Shown here piece after piece: positions 16,441-24,975 of a DNA stretch of 49,369 nt. A model generated the notes under the pieces. It was not told the DNA's origin. It worked only from the letters and a program-made list of their open reading frames with translations, and made no database searches. The stretch is from Liquorilactobacillus satsumensis DSM 16230 = JCM 12392 (GTDB lineage Bacteria; Bacillota; Bacilli; Lactobacillales; Lactobacillaceae), in the NCBI RefSeq assembly GCF_001435195.1, contig NZ_AZFQ01000053.1, forward strand, positions 27,849-77,217, in the 5' to 3' direction. Position 1 is the stretch's first letter; each line of letters opens with the position of its first letter. A program made the translations under genes and the position numbers.

Positions 16441-19077
16441 ATGAAAAAGGAAGCAGCCGCTTTAACCCAGCTTTCCCCTTCAGAGGTCACACAGCTTTGT
16501 GAAACTTCTGGGACACACGGCTTAACATTGTCTACAGTAAAAATGCGCCAGCATAAGTACGGCGCTAACGCATTGGTTGAAGCCAAAAAGCCCAACTTAA
16601 TCATGCAGATTCTGCATCACCTCAGCGATATCACTTCACTCATTCTATTATTTGCAGTTGCGCTTTCAATATATCTAGCACTTACTACTGCTAGCGACTG
16701 GACAAAGGCTAGCGTAATTGGGGGCATTGTCATTTTAAATGTTGGTATTGCCCTCTTTCAGGAACACAGCGCTGAAAGAGCACTTTCTGCTCTCAAATCA
16801 ATGACTGAACAGACTGTTACCGTTATTCGCTCTGGAAAAAAACAAATTACCCCTGCAAGTAACCTAGTTCCTGGTGATTTACTTAGTCTAAAAGCTGGAG
16901 ACGTGGTACCAGCTGATTCACGTCTGATCAAGGCCGTTTCACTCTCAGCCGATGAAGCTATTCTAACAGGAGAAAGTTTATCTGTTGTAAAAACGGCAGC
17001 TGCCATGCCTCACATTCCAGAAAGTCTTGGAGATTCACAAAATATGCTTTTTTCTGGAACAGCACTTACCCAAGGAAGCTGTACTGCAATCGTCACTGCA
17101 ATCGGTATGAAAACTGAACTTGGGAAAATTGCAACATTGCTCAATACGACAGAAAAACAGCAAACCCCTTTATCTCGTCGTTTGAATTCTTTAACAAAAA
17201 GACTCTCACTTGTAGCCATCTTAGGGGGCGTCACAACAATTTTAATTTCAACGCTTTTCCACCATGAAACCTTTACTGAAAGCCTAATGGTCGGTGTAAG
17301 TCTTGCAATTGCTGCTGTTCCAGAAACGCTTCCTGTAATTGTCACACTTAGCATGGCTTATGGGATCCAAAAGATGGCTAAAAAGAAGGCAATTATTCGT
17401 CAAGTCACTGCCGTTGAAACTATTGGTAACGTCAATGTAATTGCTTCTGACAAAACGGGTACATTAACCCAAAATAAAATGACAATCACTAAGTACTGGC
17501 CTGGAACCGGGGAACCACGAGTTGTCAGTAATTTAACTAAAGAACAGCTACCCGTTCAAGATACTCGCTTTCTAACTTATTTAGGGCTAGCAACCAATGC
17601 AGAACTCACAGCTAAAGGGCTAGCTGATATCGGAGACCCTACTGAACTGGCAATTGTTAGCTTGCTTGCACATTTTGGCATGACGCGTTCAAAAAGTGAA
17701 AAAAAATATCCGCGAATTGCCGAAAACCCGTTTGACTCAGACAAAAAGACAATGACAACGTGGCATCGAACCCCTTCTGGTAAGTGGATTGCAATTATTA
17801 AGGGCGCTATTGATCGGCTCCCCTTTGCTACCAATGTAGATCACACAGAATTAGACTATTTCCATGATCAATTTGCTGCTGAGGCACTTCGCGTCCTAGC
17901 TGCTGGCTTCCAAGTTTTTGAAACTGAACCACTAAAAAAGGATGATACAGCTTTAACAAATCTTCAACCTTTAGGCTTAATTGGTATTATCGACCCTCCG
18001 CGCCCAGAGGTTATTCCTGCAATTACCGCCGCTAAAAAAGGCGGAATTACAACAGTTATGATTACAGGAGATCATCTGGAAACAGCCAAAGCGATTGCAC
18101 ACGAGATTGGAATTTTACAACCTGGACAAGTTGCACTTACAGGAAAACAGTTAAATGACATGAGTGCGTCGGAACTCGCCGCTAAAATTGATACTATTCG
18201 CGTGTATGCTCGAACGACTCCTTCAGATAAAATTCGTATTGTAAAAGCTTGGCAGCAAAAAGGGGCAATCGTTGCTATGACAGGTGACGGTGTCAATGAT
18301 GCACCAGCATTGAAAGCTGCTAATGTTGGAATTGCAATGGGCGTTACTGGCACGGAAGTTTCAAAAAATGCCGCCGACATGATTTTAGCCGACGACAACT
18401 TCGCAACAATCATTGCAGCTGTTAAACAGGGACGCACAGTTTACGAAAATATTTTAAAAGCAGTTGAATTTTTGATTTCTGTCAACTTCGCCCAGATTTT
18501 CACCATGATTATTGCCATCACATTAGGTTGGGGAGCTCCAATGACCCCAGAGCAATTATTGATTGTCAACGTCTTAGCAGATGGAATCCCTGGCTTCTTT
18601 CTCAGCCGTGAAGTCGCGGAACCAGGTATTATGCGGCAGCCCCCACTCACAAGGGCTGCTAGCATCTGGGCACGAGGCTTAGGTAAACGGGTGGTTGTAC
18701 GGACAATCACCTATATGATCATAATTTTGGGAATTTATGCTCTTGGACGTTTTGGACTAAACAATGATACTCCAGGAGTTGGTATGACAATGTTATTTCT
18801 GGTTCTTGCACTTGGTTCAATGCTAGATATCTACCCAATCAAAACTCGTCAAGCTCTTTCAAAACATGCTTATCTCAATAACCCCGCTCTAAATAGCAGC
18901 CTTGTGCTCACTTTTTTAAGTATCATTGTCATTGTACTTTTTGAACCTTTAGCAAAAATTTTTCAGCTCTCCTCGCTGAATCTACTTGAATGGCTAATTG
19001 TTATTTTCGTACTTTTCATTCCGACAATCGTAATCGAAGCCGCTAAAAAAATCGAAAAACAGACACGTACTAGGTAG
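16441..19077 (+). CDS. P2-type (P2A-like) cation-transporting ATPase
   Basis: 878-residue membrane pump, probably exporting Ca2+ or a related divalent cation. Order of domains: N-terminal cation ATPase segment, helices M1-M2, actuator domain with LTGES (176-180), M3-M4 with AVPETLP (292-298), phosphorylation site DKTGTLT (D337), nucleotide domain with KGAIDRL, hinge GDGVNDAPALKAA, and M5-M10 including NVLADGIPG. The M4 motif of Ca2+ pumps is usually PEGLP; here it is PETLP, which may shift ion preference. Start ATG has AAGGAGG seven bases upstream. It stands alone, converging to within 6 bp of brnQ with no terminator hairpin between them. Confidence 0.9.
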   Translation: MKKEAAALTQLSPSEVTQLCETSGTHGLTLSTVKMRQHKYGANALVEAKKPNLIMQILHHLSDITSLILLFAVALSIYLALTTASDWTKASVIGGIVILNVGIALFQEHSAERALSALKSMTEQTVTVIRSGKKQITPASNLVPGDLLSLKAGDVVPADSRLIKAVSLSADEAILTGESLSVVKTAAAMPHIPESLGDSQNMLFSGTALTQGSCTAIVTAIGMKTELGKIATLLNTTEKQQTPLSRRLNSLTKRLSLVAILGGVTTILISTLFHHETFTESLMVGVSLAIAAVPETLPVIVTLSMAYGIQKMAKKKAIIRQVTAVETIGNVNVIASDKTGTLTQNKMTITKYWPGTGEPRVVSNLTKEQLPVQDTRFLTYLGLATNAELTAKGLADIGDPTELAIVSLLAHFGMTRSKSEKKYPRIAENPFDSDKKTMTTWHRTPSGKWIAIIKGAIDRLPFATNVDHTELDYFHDQFAAEALRVLAAGFQVFETEPLKKDDTALTNLQPLGLIGIIDPPRPEVIPAITAAKKGGITTVMITGDHLETAKAIAHEIGILQPGQVALTGKQLNDMSASELAAKIDTIRVYARTTPSDKIRIVKAWQQKGAIVAMTGDGVNDAPALKAANVGIAMGVTGTEVSKNAADMILADDNFATIIAAVKQGRTVYENILKAVEFLISVNFAQIFTMIIAITLGWGAPMTPEQLLIVNVLADGIPGFFLSREVAEPGIMRQPPLTRAASIWARGLGKRVVVRTITYMIIILGIYALGRFGLNNDTPGVGMTMLFLVLALGSMLDIYPIKTRQALSKHAYLNNPALNSSLVLTFLSIIVIVLFEPLAKIFQLSSLNLLEWLIVIFVLFIPTIVIEAAKKIEKQTRTR

Positions 19078-19083
19078 CACTAA

Positions 19084-20499
19084 CTACCTGCTTTTTTCAT
19101 CTTGTCTTTTATAACTCGCAGTAGCCTTAACACTGGAAAAAAATGGTGCAAAAACATGGTAGCCAAGCCCCAATATTGTCCCGAGTAAAGCTGGCACTAC
19201 CCAATCCATCCCTAACGCTGCAAAAGGCAAAAAGCTATGTTGTAAGGCTGCAGCAGCTTTACCAAATGCGCTTTGACTCACGACTGGTGGAAATGCAGCT
19301 ATCATATCTAAGAAAGCCGGCAGAACGGTAAAAGCAACTACGAAGGCATAGACATGCGGATCGCGTTTAAACAACGGTGAACAAACCGACAATAAAATCA
19401 AAACCATTGCAAAAGGATAGAGGAACATCAACATTGGTGTCGACCATGCGATAATAGTATCCAAGCCAAAATTTGCGGTGATAAAAGAAGCCAAACACAT
19501 CAAGCCTAACCAAACACGGTAACTAATTTTAGCAAAATGTTTGTGAAAATCTTGTGCAAAGGCTGCCACTAACCCAACAGCAGTTGCCAGACAGGTAACA
19601 GTCAATAACGTTGCTAAAAGTGCATGTCCAAATCCGCCAAGATAATATGTTACTAATTGATTAAATGCAACTCCACCATTATCTGATAATTTGTAAACTG
19701 TTAATGAGGTTGCGCCTATCCAGATCAGCACGATATAAATTAGTCCAATTGCACTTGTCGCCAATAGCCCGGCACGCGCAGTTACCTTTGCATTGCTGCT
19801 TGGAGTGGTTTTACCCAGTTGCCTGACCGCACTCACAACTGTTACTCCAAAAGCCAAACCGGCCAGTGCATCCATTGTATTGTATCCTTGTAAAAATCCA
19901 TTAAAAAAAGAATCATGTTGATAGGCAACACTGACCGTTGCACTTGCTGCTTTGCCTAATGGGCTGGAAAAAGCAAGCAAAAAGATTCCAAATAATAGCA
20001 ATAAAAATAGTGGATTCAAAATCTTACCAATGCTGGCCATAATATTCGATTCCCGATAAGAAATGAAAAAGGCAAATCCAAAGAATAATGCCGTGAAGAT
20101 CAACAAACCAGCAGATCCCCATGAAGCAGGTAACAGTGGCTGGACTCCGACAGTAAATGGCACAGTCGCGGTCCTAGGAGTTCCAAAAAGAGGACCGATG
20201 GTAGCATGGATCAAAACCATAAAGGTTAATGCAAAAACTGAACCCAGCGGTTTACCAATGTCGTAAACCCCTTCTGCTCTAGTCACACTAATCGCTAATA
20301 CTGACAGCAAGGGCAAAAGGACAGCTGTTAAAAGAAAACCAACTGTTGCCCATCCCCAATGTGAACCTGCCAACTGTCCTAGATGAATTGGAAAAATCAG
20401 GTTGCCTGCTCCAAAAAAAAGTCCGAATAATAACGAACTAACAACTAAATAATCTTTTTTTGATAATGGTTTATCATTTAAATCACGCATCTTTTGCAT
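19084..20499 (-). CDS. brnQ: Branched-chain amino-acid transporter, LIVCS family
   Basis: Sodium- or proton-coupled importer of Leu, Ile and Val, about 471 residues with roughly 12 helices. The family signature is clear in KKDYLVVSSLLFGLFFGAGNLIFP near the N-terminus and GYNTMDALAGLAFG in the middle. I place the start at ATG 20497-20499 (MQKMRDLND), preceded by GGGAG at about 11 bases; a GTG 11 codons earlier (20530-20532) is an alternative that would couple it to the upstream mini-ORF. Transcription comes through an Ile T-box, so expression should rise when Ile-tRNA is uncharged. Confidence 0.92.
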   Translation of the reverse strand: MQKMRDLNDKPLSKKDYLVVSSLLFGLFFGAGNLIFPIHLGQLAGSHWGWATVGFLLTAVLLPLLSVLAISVTRAEGVYDIGKPLGSVFALTFMVLIHATIGPLFGTPRTATVPFTVGVQPLLPASWGSAGLLIFTALFFGFAFFISYRESNIMASIGKILNPLFLLLLFGIFLLAFSSPLGKAASATVSVAYQHDSFFNGFLQGYNTMDALAGLAFGVTVVSAVRQLGKTTPSSNAKVTARAGLLATSAIGLIYIVLIWIGATSLTVYKLSDNGGVAFNQLVTYYLGGFGHALLATLLTVTCLATAVGLVAAFAQDFHKHFAKISYRVWLGLMCLASFITANFGLDTIIAWSTPMLMFLYPFAMVLILLSVCSPLFKRDPHVYAFVVAFTVLPAFLDMIAAFPPVVSQSAFGKAAAALQHSFLPFAALGMDWVVPALLGTILGLGYHVFAPFFSSVKATASYKRQDEKSR

Positions 20500-20528
20500 A
20501 TTAACTACACTCCCACTTTTTTTAAGGT

Positions 20529-20576
20529 TCACTTAGTATTGATACTACTGCTTTTATTTCTAATCTGGGGTTCCAT
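20529..20576 (-). CDS. 15-residue upstream ORF between Ile T-box and brnQ
   Basis: The best ribosome site in the leader, AAAGGAGGTG, serves the ATG at 20574-20576, which opens the short frame MEPQIRNKSSSINTK and not brnQ itself. Its TGA overlaps the GTG alternative start of brnQ (GTGA). This could be a coupling peptide, or the remnant of an earlier brnQ start after a frameshift. It has two Ile codons only, so classical attenuation is unlikely. Confidence 0.45.
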   Translation of the reverse strand: MEPQIRNKSSSINTK

Positions 20577-20596
20577 GTACCCACCTCCTTTAAAAT

Positions 20597-20875
20597 AAAA
20601 AGCACCCTCTGATTCAAATGAATCAGAGGGTGCTTTTTGCACGGTACCACCTCGTATTTGCAACAATTACCTGCATTTCAAAAACTGTTGCCACTTCACG
20701 TACAGTCAAAGACGATACGCTAACACTATAATGGGTGTCACCAATGTACTTTACTAAAATTCAGAACATCGCTCAAAAGGGATTTTCCTAATGCAAAAGT
20801 TATGCTTTCTCTCACCAAACAAAGCTCGCTTAATACTTTTTGCATCGTACTCAACTTTTTCACAGCGCTTTTAAA
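20597..20875 (-). promoter_or_regulatory. T-box leader, specifier ATC (isoleucine), for brnQ
   Basis: On the minus strand the core GAGGTGGTACCGTG is at 20641-20654, followed by a 16-bp terminator stem (20601-20616/20619-20634) with T-runs. Stem I contains GAGTA and the AAGCGAGCTTT...GGTGAGAGAAAGC distal arm. The specifier loop GGAAA-ATC-CCTTTTGAG (codon at 20781-20783) aligns with the canonical GGGAAC-codon-ACCTTTGAG, so isoleucine is the ligand tRNA. Confidence 0.9.
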
Positions 20876-20889
20876 TTATATTTTTAATA

Positions 20890-20918
20890 ATTGTAAAAAA
20901 AAACTTTTAAGTTGTCAA
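20890..20918 (-). promoter_or_regulatory. Promoter of the brnQ T-box transcript
   Basis: Minus-strand TTGACA (20913-20918) and TACAAT (20890-20895) are separated by exactly 17 bp, just upstream of Stem I. Confidence 0.7.
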
Positions 20919-20966
20919 TGCTAATTTATTGCTTAAAATCCAGCATTTATTTTTTAAAATTAGTCA

Positions 20967-20994
20967 TTGCTTTTTTTAGATAACCCGCTATAAT
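20967..20994 (+). promoter_or_regulatory. Promoter of the leader peptide/oligopeptide-binding protein transcript
   Basis: TTGCTT (20967-20972) and a perfect TATAAT (20989-20994) with a 16-bp spacer, about 58 bases before the leader-peptide ATG. Confidence 0.6.
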
Positions 20995-21052
20995 TGAGTC
21001 ATTCGTTAAAAAAGCTGCTTTGCGGCAAAAAATAAAGGGAGGTTAGATAACG

Positions 21053-21160
21053 ATGCCATGTTTACATATTCGAAAAGCCATTAATTTATTAGCAATTTTA
21101 ATTATTAGCCTAGTCATTATTAGCACGCATGGTGTGTTATCTAATGTCTCGGCTTTTTAG
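21053..21160 (+). CDS. 35-residue leader peptide rich in Ile, Leu and Val
   Basis: ATG at 21053 follows GGGAGG with good spacing; TAG is at 21158-21160. The peptide starts MPCLHIRKAINLLAILIISL and ends THGVLSNVSAF. It has 7 Ile (all ATT), 6 Leu and 3 Val among 35 residues, with 10 of 12 consecutive residues branched-chain in the LLAILIISLVII block, reminiscent in style of the E. coli ilv leader. Bases of codons 25-28 (ACGCATGGTG, 21125-21134) pair perfectly with a downstream segment of the attenuator, tying translation to RNA folding. Alternatives are a small membrane protein or a secreted peptide pheromone precursor read by the neighbouring peptide-binding protein; the RNA pairing favours a leader. 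Confidence 0.6.
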   Translation: MPCLHIRKAINLLAILIISLVIISTHGVLSNVSAF

Positions 21161-21275
21161 AGAATTCAAATTAGAGCTCACCATGCGTAAATGTTTTTCC
21201 TAGCTGGTGAGTTAATGGTTATTTTATTTCTTTAACTAACCCACCTGCTAGTCCATAGCAGGCGGGTATTTTTGT
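21125..21275 (+). promoter_or_regulatory. Predicted ribosome-mediated attenuator upstream of the oligopeptide-binding protein gene
   Basis: Five segments form mutually exclusive pairs. A (21125-21134, inside the leader ORF) pairs with B (21179-21188), 10 of 10. B's CTCACC (21177-21182) pairs with C's GGTGAG (21206-21211), plus two further pairs. C (21200-21214) pairs with D (21237-21251), 13 of 15. D (21240-21250) pairs with E (21256-21266), 10 of 11, and is followed by TATTTTTGTTTT, a terminator. So A:B allows C:D (read-through) and B:C allows D:E (termination). Pairings are seen directly; the direction of control is inferred. Confidence 0.6.
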
Positions 21276-21318
21276 TTTCTTCTGAAAAGTTGAGCGTGCT
21301 TCCAAGAGGGAATTTTTT

Positions 21319-22950
21319 ATGAATTGGAAAAAATTTTTATCGGCATCACTAGTAGTCACAGCTAGTGGTCTACTGCTCGCCAGTTGTGGGAGCGCAAAAA
21401 GCTCAGCACAAACTGCTAGCAAACAGGTCTTACGTTGGTCGGAGCCATCCGAAATGCAAACTTTAGATCCTTCTAAAGTCGTTGATACTGTAAGTTCCGA
21501 TATGATCAGCAACAGTAATGAAGGTCTTTATCGTCTTGGGAAAAACAGTAAAGTTCAACCAGGAATTGCTACTAAAGTCAAAGTCTCAGATAACGGTCTT
21601 AAATACACCTTCACACTGCGTAAAAATAGTAAGTGGTCTAATGGGGATCCGGTCACTGCCGCAGATTTCGTCTATTCTTGGCGTAGAACCGTGGCTCCTA
21701 AAACTGCATCGGAATATGCTTATATTTTCGAAGGCATCAAGAATGCGGCTGCAATCACAGCAGGACAAAAACCCGTCTCAGATCTTGGTGTACAAGCTGT
21801 CGGAAAATATCAACTTGTTGTGACCCTAGAGCGTAACATTCCCTACTTCAAGCTGTTGATGGGGTTCACCCCCTTCTTCCCACAGAATCAAAGAGCAGTT
21901 GAAAAGTATGGTTCAAAATATGGCACAGCTGCAAAATATATGGTCTACAATGGTCCGTATAAAATGACTGGTTGGTCCGGCTCAAATCTGAAATGGAACT
22001 TGGTCAAAAACAATCAGTATTGGGATAAAAAGCATGTTAAACTTACCGACATTTCGTTCCAGGTAACCAAGAGTCCTACAACCTCGTACAATCTTTATCA
22101 AGATAACAAATTGGATGAAACATATTTAAATGCTGAACAAGCAAAACAATTAAACACCAATAAAGAATATGTATCCTTAAAGCAAGCACGAACAACATAC
22201 TTAGAATTTAATCAAACCAAAAAGGAGTTCCAAAACAAAAAAATTCGTGAGGCACTCTCTTATGCTGTTAATCGACAGCAACTGGTCAATAAAGTCCTTG
22301 GCAATGGTTCACTTCCTGCTAAAAGCATCGTTTCAAAGGACCTGGCCCTTCACAATGGCAAAGACTTTGCAGACACAGCTGCCACTACAGCTGGTGTCAC
22401 CTACAATAAGGAAAAGGCACAAAAGTTATGGAAAGAAGGTCTTCAAGAATTAGGCGTTAAATCATTAAGTTTTTCATTACTGGGTGATGATGACGATGTT
22501 AGCAAATCCGTTTCTACTTATCTTCAAAGTCAATTAGAAACAAATTTACCTGGCGCCCAAGTTTCCGTGTTGAATCTTCCTAAAAAAACAAGAATCACAC
22601 GGTCAACTACTGGTCAATTCGATGTTGTAATCTCCGGTTGGGCAGCTGATTTTTCAGATCCAATCAGCTTCTTAGATCTCTTTACTAAAGACAATTCGTA
22701 TAACTTTGGTAAATGGAGTAATGCACAATATGACAAGTTGGTCACAGCTTCAAAAACTACTGACGTTAATCACGATACTCAACGCTGGAATGATTTGGTC
22801 CAAGCCGCTAAATTGCTGAGTACGGAACAAGGAGTTGCACCACTTTATCAAGTTGCACAGGCGCAGATGTTAAAATCCAAGGTTAAAGGTGTGGTTTATA
22901 ATACGGCTGGAGTTGCTTTTAACTTTAAGAATGCGTATGTAACACAATAA
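21319..22950 (+). CDS. Oligopeptide ABC transporter substrate-binding lipoprotein (OppA-like)
   Basis: 543-residue family 5 solute-binding protein that captures peptides outside the cell. The signal sequence MNWKKFLSASLVVTASGLLLASC ends in a lipobox (residues LLAS-C), so it should be lipid-anchored. The family signature region is visible in SNEGLYRL, TFTLRKNSKWSNGDPVTAADFVYSWRR and SYAVNRQQLVNKVLG. AGAGGG precedes the ATG by eight bases. No opp permease or ATPase genes follow; it is an orphan binder that must use a transporter encoded elsewhere. A terminator-type attenuator with a branched-chain-rich leader precedes it, suggesting induction on Ile/Leu/Val shortage. Repeat units begin at the base after its stop codon. 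Confidence 0.92.
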   Translation: MNWKKFLSASLVVTASGLLLASCGSAKSSAQTASKQVLRWSEPSEMQTLDPSKVVDTVSSDMISNSNEGLYRLGKNSKVQPGIATKVKVSDNGLKYTFTLRKNSKWSNGDPVTAADFVYSWRRTVAPKTASEYAYIFEGIKNAAAITAGQKPVSDLGVQAVGKYQLVVTLERNIPYFKLLMGFTPFFPQNQRAVEKYGSKYGTAAKYMVYNGPYKMTGWSGSNLKWNLVKNNQYWDKKHVKLTDISFQVTKSPTTSYNLYQDNKLDETYLNAEQAKQLNTNKEYVSLKQARTTYLEFNQTKKEFQNKKIREALSYAVNRQQLVNKVLGNGSLPAKSIVSKDLALHNGKDFADTAATTAGVTYNKEKAQKLWKEGLQELGVKSLSFSLLGDDDDVSKSVSTYLQSQLETNLPGAQVSVLNLPKKTRITRSTTGQFDVVISGWAADFSDPISFLDLFTKDNSYNFGKWSNAQYDKLVTASKTTDVNHDTQRWNDLVQAAKLLSTEQGVAPLYQVAQAQMLKSKVKGVVYNTAGVAFNFKNAYVTQ

Positions 22951-23356
22951 AGAAGTGTGCAAAAAGGCGCTAGGTTTTGAGGCTTAGCGTCGGATCGCAG
23001 TGGTAACTGAACTTGTTACCGGTGTGATCTATGCTAAACACAAAAACCTGCCTTTAATAGAAGTGTCGACAACCAGCGCTTAGCCGCCGTAGACTAAGGC
23101 TTAAATTACAAAGTAACCCGAACTTGGTTACGCGTAATTTAGTCTTAGGCACAGGGGGCTGCTGGATGGAGCATGTTATGAAGAAGTGCCGACAAGCAAC
23201 GTTAGACTTTGAGCACTAACATCAAATTGCAAAATAGTTGGGCTGTAACTATGCGCAATTTGTGGTTAGGCGCAAAAGGCTGGTGCTGGGAGCACGTTAT
23301 GAAGAAGTGCCGACAACCAGCGCTTAGCCGCCGTAGACTAAGGCTTAAATTACAAA
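22951..23356. repeat. Tandem array A of modular hairpin repeats (four units)
   Basis: Units begin AGAAGTG and end with GCAYGTTATGA or a variant: 22951-23058 (subtype gamma), 23059-23181 (alpha), 23182-23302 (beta) and 23303-23356 (alpha, truncated). Each is self-complementary: gamma carries GGTAAC/GTTACC, alpha carries GTAACC/GGTTAC nested in AATTAC/GTAATT, beta carries AAATTGC/GCAATTT. The array starts immediately after the lipoprotein stop and runs into the palindromic terminator. Related arrays are at 27389 and 33114. No coding capacity is evident. Confidence 0.8.
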
Positions 23357-23357
23357 T

Positions 23358-23435
23358 AAGAGGTGCTGTGACAAAAGTTAACTTTTGTCACAGCACCTCT
23401 TTTATTCCGGATAGACGTGTTCCATAAGTCAATCT
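23358..23435. repeat. Left-half copy of the MITE-like element with a 44-bp perfect palindrome
   Basis: 23358-23401 is a perfect palindrome centred on GTTAAC, built of GAGGTGCTGTGACAAAAG and its complement. It is followed by the same TTCCGGATAGACGTGTTCCA-type sequence as the full element at 2779-2955, then homology ends at about 23435. It sits between convergent genes and, with T-runs at both ends, should act as a bidirectional terminator for the lipoprotein and degV genes. Confidence 0.75.
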
Positions 23436-23446
23436 TTCCCATTTAA

Positions 23447-24277
23447 TCAAACAGTAATAATTGCAAAGCCCGCATGACCAACATGCGCCATGATCACCGG
23501 ACTAGTTAGTGCACAAAAAATTTTAAGTTCAGGCCGCGCCTGTTCAAGTTGCCTTTTAATGTCAAGAACCGTTGTTTCTTCGTCAACGTACGAAAGACCC
23601 ACTTGAGAAATACTGCGATCGGCAATAATCTGCTTAACAATCTCATTAATTTTCAAATTAAATCTCTTTTGTCCATGTGATTTTCCGATAACTTTAAACT
23701 TGCCTTCTTCCAAGGTCACCAAAAGCTTTAGCTTTATCGCAGATGCAATAAAACCGGTTGCCCGACTAGCACGTCCGTTCTTGACAAGATAATCAAGGTT
23801 GTTAATAAAACAGTCAAGTCTAATTTTTTTTGCATATTGATGAATTTCTTTAACAAGCAGATTCACATCAGTTGTCTTTCGTCCAAGTTCGGCTGCTTTA
23901 ATGACAATCAGGCCTAACGCGCGGTCAGTGAAATTACTGTCCAGGACTGTCACTGCAGCCTTAGTTTGGGCAGCAGCAATTCGGGCCGTTTTCACCGTAC
24001 CACTCAAAGTTTCAGTTAAATGAATGGATAAAAGCGGTGCTGCTTGTTGTCCCAAACTATCATAGACCTGTAAAAATTGTCCTAGTGCCGGTTGGCTAGT
24101 CTGAGGCACATCATCACTAACAGCTAGTGCTTTCGAAAAGGATTGCCGTGAAATGTCTTGACCATCTAACCCTGACTTTCCTGCAAGCGAAACTTGAAGT
24201 GGAATGACGGTTATTTGATACTTTTCAACTTCTTGTTCTGATAATTGGGCTGTTGAATCGGTGATAATATGTATCAT
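23447..24277 (-). CDS. DegV family fatty-acid-binding protein
   Basis: About 276 residues. DegV/FakB proteins bind a fatty acid and present it to the kinase FakA for incorporation into phospholipid. The N-terminal ITDSTAQLSEQEVEKYQITVIPLQV, the DVPQTSQPA loop, SIHLTETLSGT, and LVKNGRASRATGFIASAIKLKLLV (key residues R and K of the second domain) are typical. GGAGGAG is placed correctly for ATG 24275-24277; 17 upstream codons are rejected. Which fatty acid it prefers is not deducible. It converges on the repeat array and lipoprotein gene. No fakA is present in the window. Confidence 0.9.
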   Translation of the reverse strand: MIHIITDSTAQLSEQEVEKYQITVIPLQVSLAGKSGLDGQDISRQSFSKALAVSDDVPQTSQPALGQFLQVYDSLGQQAAPLLSIHLTETLSGTVKTARIAAAQTKAAVTVLDSNFTDRALGLIVIKAAELGRKTTDVNLLVKEIHQYAKKIRLDCFINNLDYLVKNGRASRATGFIASAIKLKLLVTLEEGKFKVIGKSHGQKRFNLKINEIVKQIIADRSISQVGLSYVDEETTVLDIKRQLEQARPELKIFCALTSPVIMAHVGHAGFAIITV

Positions 24278-24380
24278 TTCTATCTCCTCCATAAACAAAC
24301 GTGACCGCACTTTACTAGTAAATATCATCTTAGCTAGTAATTAGAAATTACCCACCCTTCAGCAAAAACACTCCCGCACC

Positions 24381-24884
24381 CTAAAAGTCATCATGTGCTT
24401 GTACAATCTCACTAGTGATTGTTGCAAAAAAAGTATTGGTTCCGCCCTTAGATAACCTCCGCTCAGCGCTGTTTAAATAATCTTTTTCTCTCCACCAACT
24501 TTGCAAAAGCTCAGTTGTAAAAGGTTGCGGCTTTTCATTGTTATGCTGGAGTGTCACCTCAAAAGGAACATCAAGATAATACATACAAACATTCCCCGCA
24601 AAAATTCGGCAAACCCGCTGTAGCATCTTTCCATAAACGTCGCGCCGCAAAATCCCCTCTAAAATTGTAATCTGGTAGTGGGACTCGCCAAAATGTATTA
24701 GAGTTTCAAGCAGATCAACTGCAGGAGTCCCTAGATGATCATTGGTATGCAAGAAATCACGGCGTAAGACATCCTGTTGTAACAATAAACACTTTTGACT
24801 GCCAAAATATGTTTGTAGTTTTTGTGCTAGCGTGGTTTTACCGCTTCCTGAATTTCCACGAATTATAATCAAGTATTTATTCAT
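24381..24884 (-). CDS. P-loop kinase (AAA_33/zeta-like small-molecule kinase)
   Basis: About 167-residue nucleotide-binding protein beginning MNKYLIIIRGNSGSGKTTLA, a classical Walker A. A second conserved feature is LLQQDVLRRDFL, where an aspartate probably activates the phosphoryl acceptor, and ITILEGILRRDVYG. Proteins like this are annotated as uridine kinase-like or zeta-toxin-fold kinases; no antitoxin gene is adjacent, so I do not propose a toxin. AGAGGTG precedes the ATG by five bases; 17 upstream in-frame codons are rejected. The substrate is unknown. Confidence 0.75.
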   Translation of the reverse strand: MNKYLIIIRGNSGSGKTTLAQKLQTYFGSQKCLLLQQDVLRRDFLHTNDHLGTPAVDLLETLIHFGESHYQITILEGILRRDVYGKMLQRVCRIFAGNVCMYYLDVPFEVTLQHNNEKPQPFTTELLQSWWREKDYLNSAERRLSKGGTNTFFATITSEIVQAHDDF

Positions 24885-24975
24885 TAAAACACCTCTATTT
24901 GATTTACAATTAAACACAATAAAACAGGATTCCAAACTAAAGATGCACCCGTTTGAAATCCTGCAGTTGATTTAG

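Noticed and set aside
23209-23427. 72-codon frame within the hairpin repeats and palindrome
   Set aside because: It lies wholly inside repeats and the terminator palindrome and lacks a ribosome site; likewise the frames at 33102-33290.
24381-24884. P-loop kinase as a zeta toxin of a toxin-antitoxin pair
   Set aside because: No small antitoxin gene is adjacent and the catalytic surroundings fit general small-molecule kinases equally well.
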